Positions 5,493-6,238 of a stretch of DNA of 6,238 bases are shown here, piece after piece. The translations under genes were made by a program, and so were the position numbers. The notes beneath the pieces are model-generated. The model did no database searches. It had not been told where the DNA came from and saw only the letters and a program-made list of their open reading frames with translations. The DNA lies in the NCBI RefSeq assembly GCF_002311515.1, contig NZ_DCAO01000082.1, forward strand, positions 1-6,238, in the 5' to 3' direction. The stretch is from Thalassospira sp. UBA1131 (GTDB lineage Bacteria; Pseudomonadota; Alphaproteobacteria; Rhodospirillales; Thalassospiraceae). Every line of letters starts with the position of its first letter. Position 1 is the first letter of the stretch.

Positions 5493-6238
5493 ATGAAACC
5501 TGTTCTTGCCGTCACCCGCCGATTGCCCGATGCCGTCGCCAAGCGTGCGGCTGAAAGTTACGACATCCGCACCCAGCAAGATGACGATCCCCTGACCCGT
5601 GCTGAAATCCTGGCGCTTTGTCATGGCGCGGATGCCGCCCTTGTTTCGGTCGGCGATCCGATTGATGCCGAATTTTTCGATCATCTTTCCGACAGTGTCA
5701 AAATCATCGCCACCTTCTCGGTCGGGACCGATCATATCGATCTGGCCGCCGCCAAGAAAAAGGGCGTGATCATTGGCAACACACCGGGTGTTCTGACCGA
5801 TGCCACCGCTGATATTGCCTGGCTTCTGATCCTTGGTGCCGCCCGCCGTGCGAGCGAGGGGGAGGCCGAAGTCCGCAATGCCACCTGGTCAAGCTGGCGT
5901 CCGACCCATCTGATGGGCACACAAGTGACAGGCAAGAAACTCGGCATCGTTGGCATGGGCCGCATTGGTCAGGCGGTTGCCAAGCGCGCCCGCGGGTTTG
6001 ACATGGACATCCATTATTACAACCGCCGCCAGTTGCCCGCCGATCAGGAAATGGGTGCGACCTATCACGACAGCATCGAAAGCCTTTTGCCCCATTGTGA
6101 TTTCCTGTCGCTGCATTGCCCGTCAACGCCCGAAACGCGCGGCATGGTCAATTCAGATTTCATTGCCAAACTGCCCGATGGCGCGATCATCGTGAACACC
6201 GCGCGCGGCGATGTCGTCAATGATCAGGACCTGATTGC
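5493..6238 (+). CDS. D-2-hydroxyacid dehydrogenase (glyoxylate/hydroxypyruvate reductase type), 5' part
   Basis: The frame is open from ATG 5493 to the right edge, with 248 complete codons visible of a family usually about 320 residues long. These cytoplasmic enzymes reduce glyoxylate or hydroxypyruvate to glycolate or D-glycerate with NAD(P)H. The N-terminal substrate domain has the signature SVGTDHIDLAA (residues 76-86). The Rossmann domain begins at KKLGIVGMGRIGQAVAK with the dinucleotide motif G154-x-G156-x-x-G159. The second-strand end reads YYNRR (N177-R178-R179); Arg there is often linked to NADPH preference, an inference here. The catalytic Arg is R238 in NTARGDVVN. The catalytic Glu and His would lie beyond the window. 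Closest in look to bacterial glyoxylate reductase / D-glycerate dehydrogenase; the exact substrate cannot be fixed from sequence. It may share a transcript with the membrane protein gene upstream. Confidence 0.92.
   Translation, partial: MKPVLAVTRRLPDAVAKRAAESYDIRTQQDDDPLTRAEILALCHGADAALVSVGDPIDAEFFDHLSDSVKIIATFSVGTDHIDLAAAKKKGVIIGNTPGVLTDATADIAWLLILGAARRASEGEAEVRNATWSSWRPTHLMGTQVTGKKLGIVGMGRIGQAVAKRARGFDMDIHYYNRRQLPADQEMGATYHDSIESLLPHCDFLSLHCPSTPETRGMVNSDFIAKLPDGAIIVNTARGDVVNDQDLI

Overview
The window looks like chromosomal DNA from a moderately GC-rich alphaproteobacterium. The codon choice and the mix of proteins (Crp/Fnr regulator, multi-pass class III cyclase, DUF4139 exported protein, D-2-hydroxyacid dehydrogenase) resemble Rhodospirillales such as Thalassospira. 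That placement rests on recognition, not on a search. There are no rRNA or tRNA genes, insertion sequences, phage genes or CRISPR arrays, and the window appears to be ordinary core or near-core genome. Two genes are cut by the window edges.

Left part (1-2355, all +). The 3' end of a Crp/Fnr-family transcription factor overlaps the start of a membrane-anchored class III nucleotide cyclase by 17 bases. After a 116-base gap with no convincing terminator comes a FliW-type flagellar assembly factor (a CsrA antagonist), whose start is fixed by a strong AGGAGG. A short hairpin with a T-run then follows. The layout suggests a local second-messenger circuit, with a cyclase made next to a cyclic-nucleotide-type regulator, possibly read through into a post-transcriptional motility regulator. 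The functional link is inference.

Middle (2356-4073, +). A 202-base intergenic region contains three inverted repeats. It leads to a secreted protein of the DUF4139 family with a clear signal peptide, closed by a textbook 13-bp intrinsic terminator. This gene looks like a single-gene transcription unit.

Right part. A minus-strand TPR-like protein (4076-4690) converges on that terminator. It is divergent from a plus-strand multi-pass membrane protein of unknown function (4870-5445). The 179-base region between their starts carries a nearly perfect 19-bp dyad close to the membrane protein gene, a candidate operator. 47 bases after the membrane protein gene begins a D-2-hydroxyacid dehydrogenase of the glyoxylate/hydroxypyruvate reductase type, which runs off the right edge.

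The points most worth following are the regulator-cyclase overlap, the altered base-recognition positions in the cyclase, a FliW outside a visible flagellar cluster, and two well-formed dyads (2482-2507 and 4808-4826) in front of genes of unknown function.
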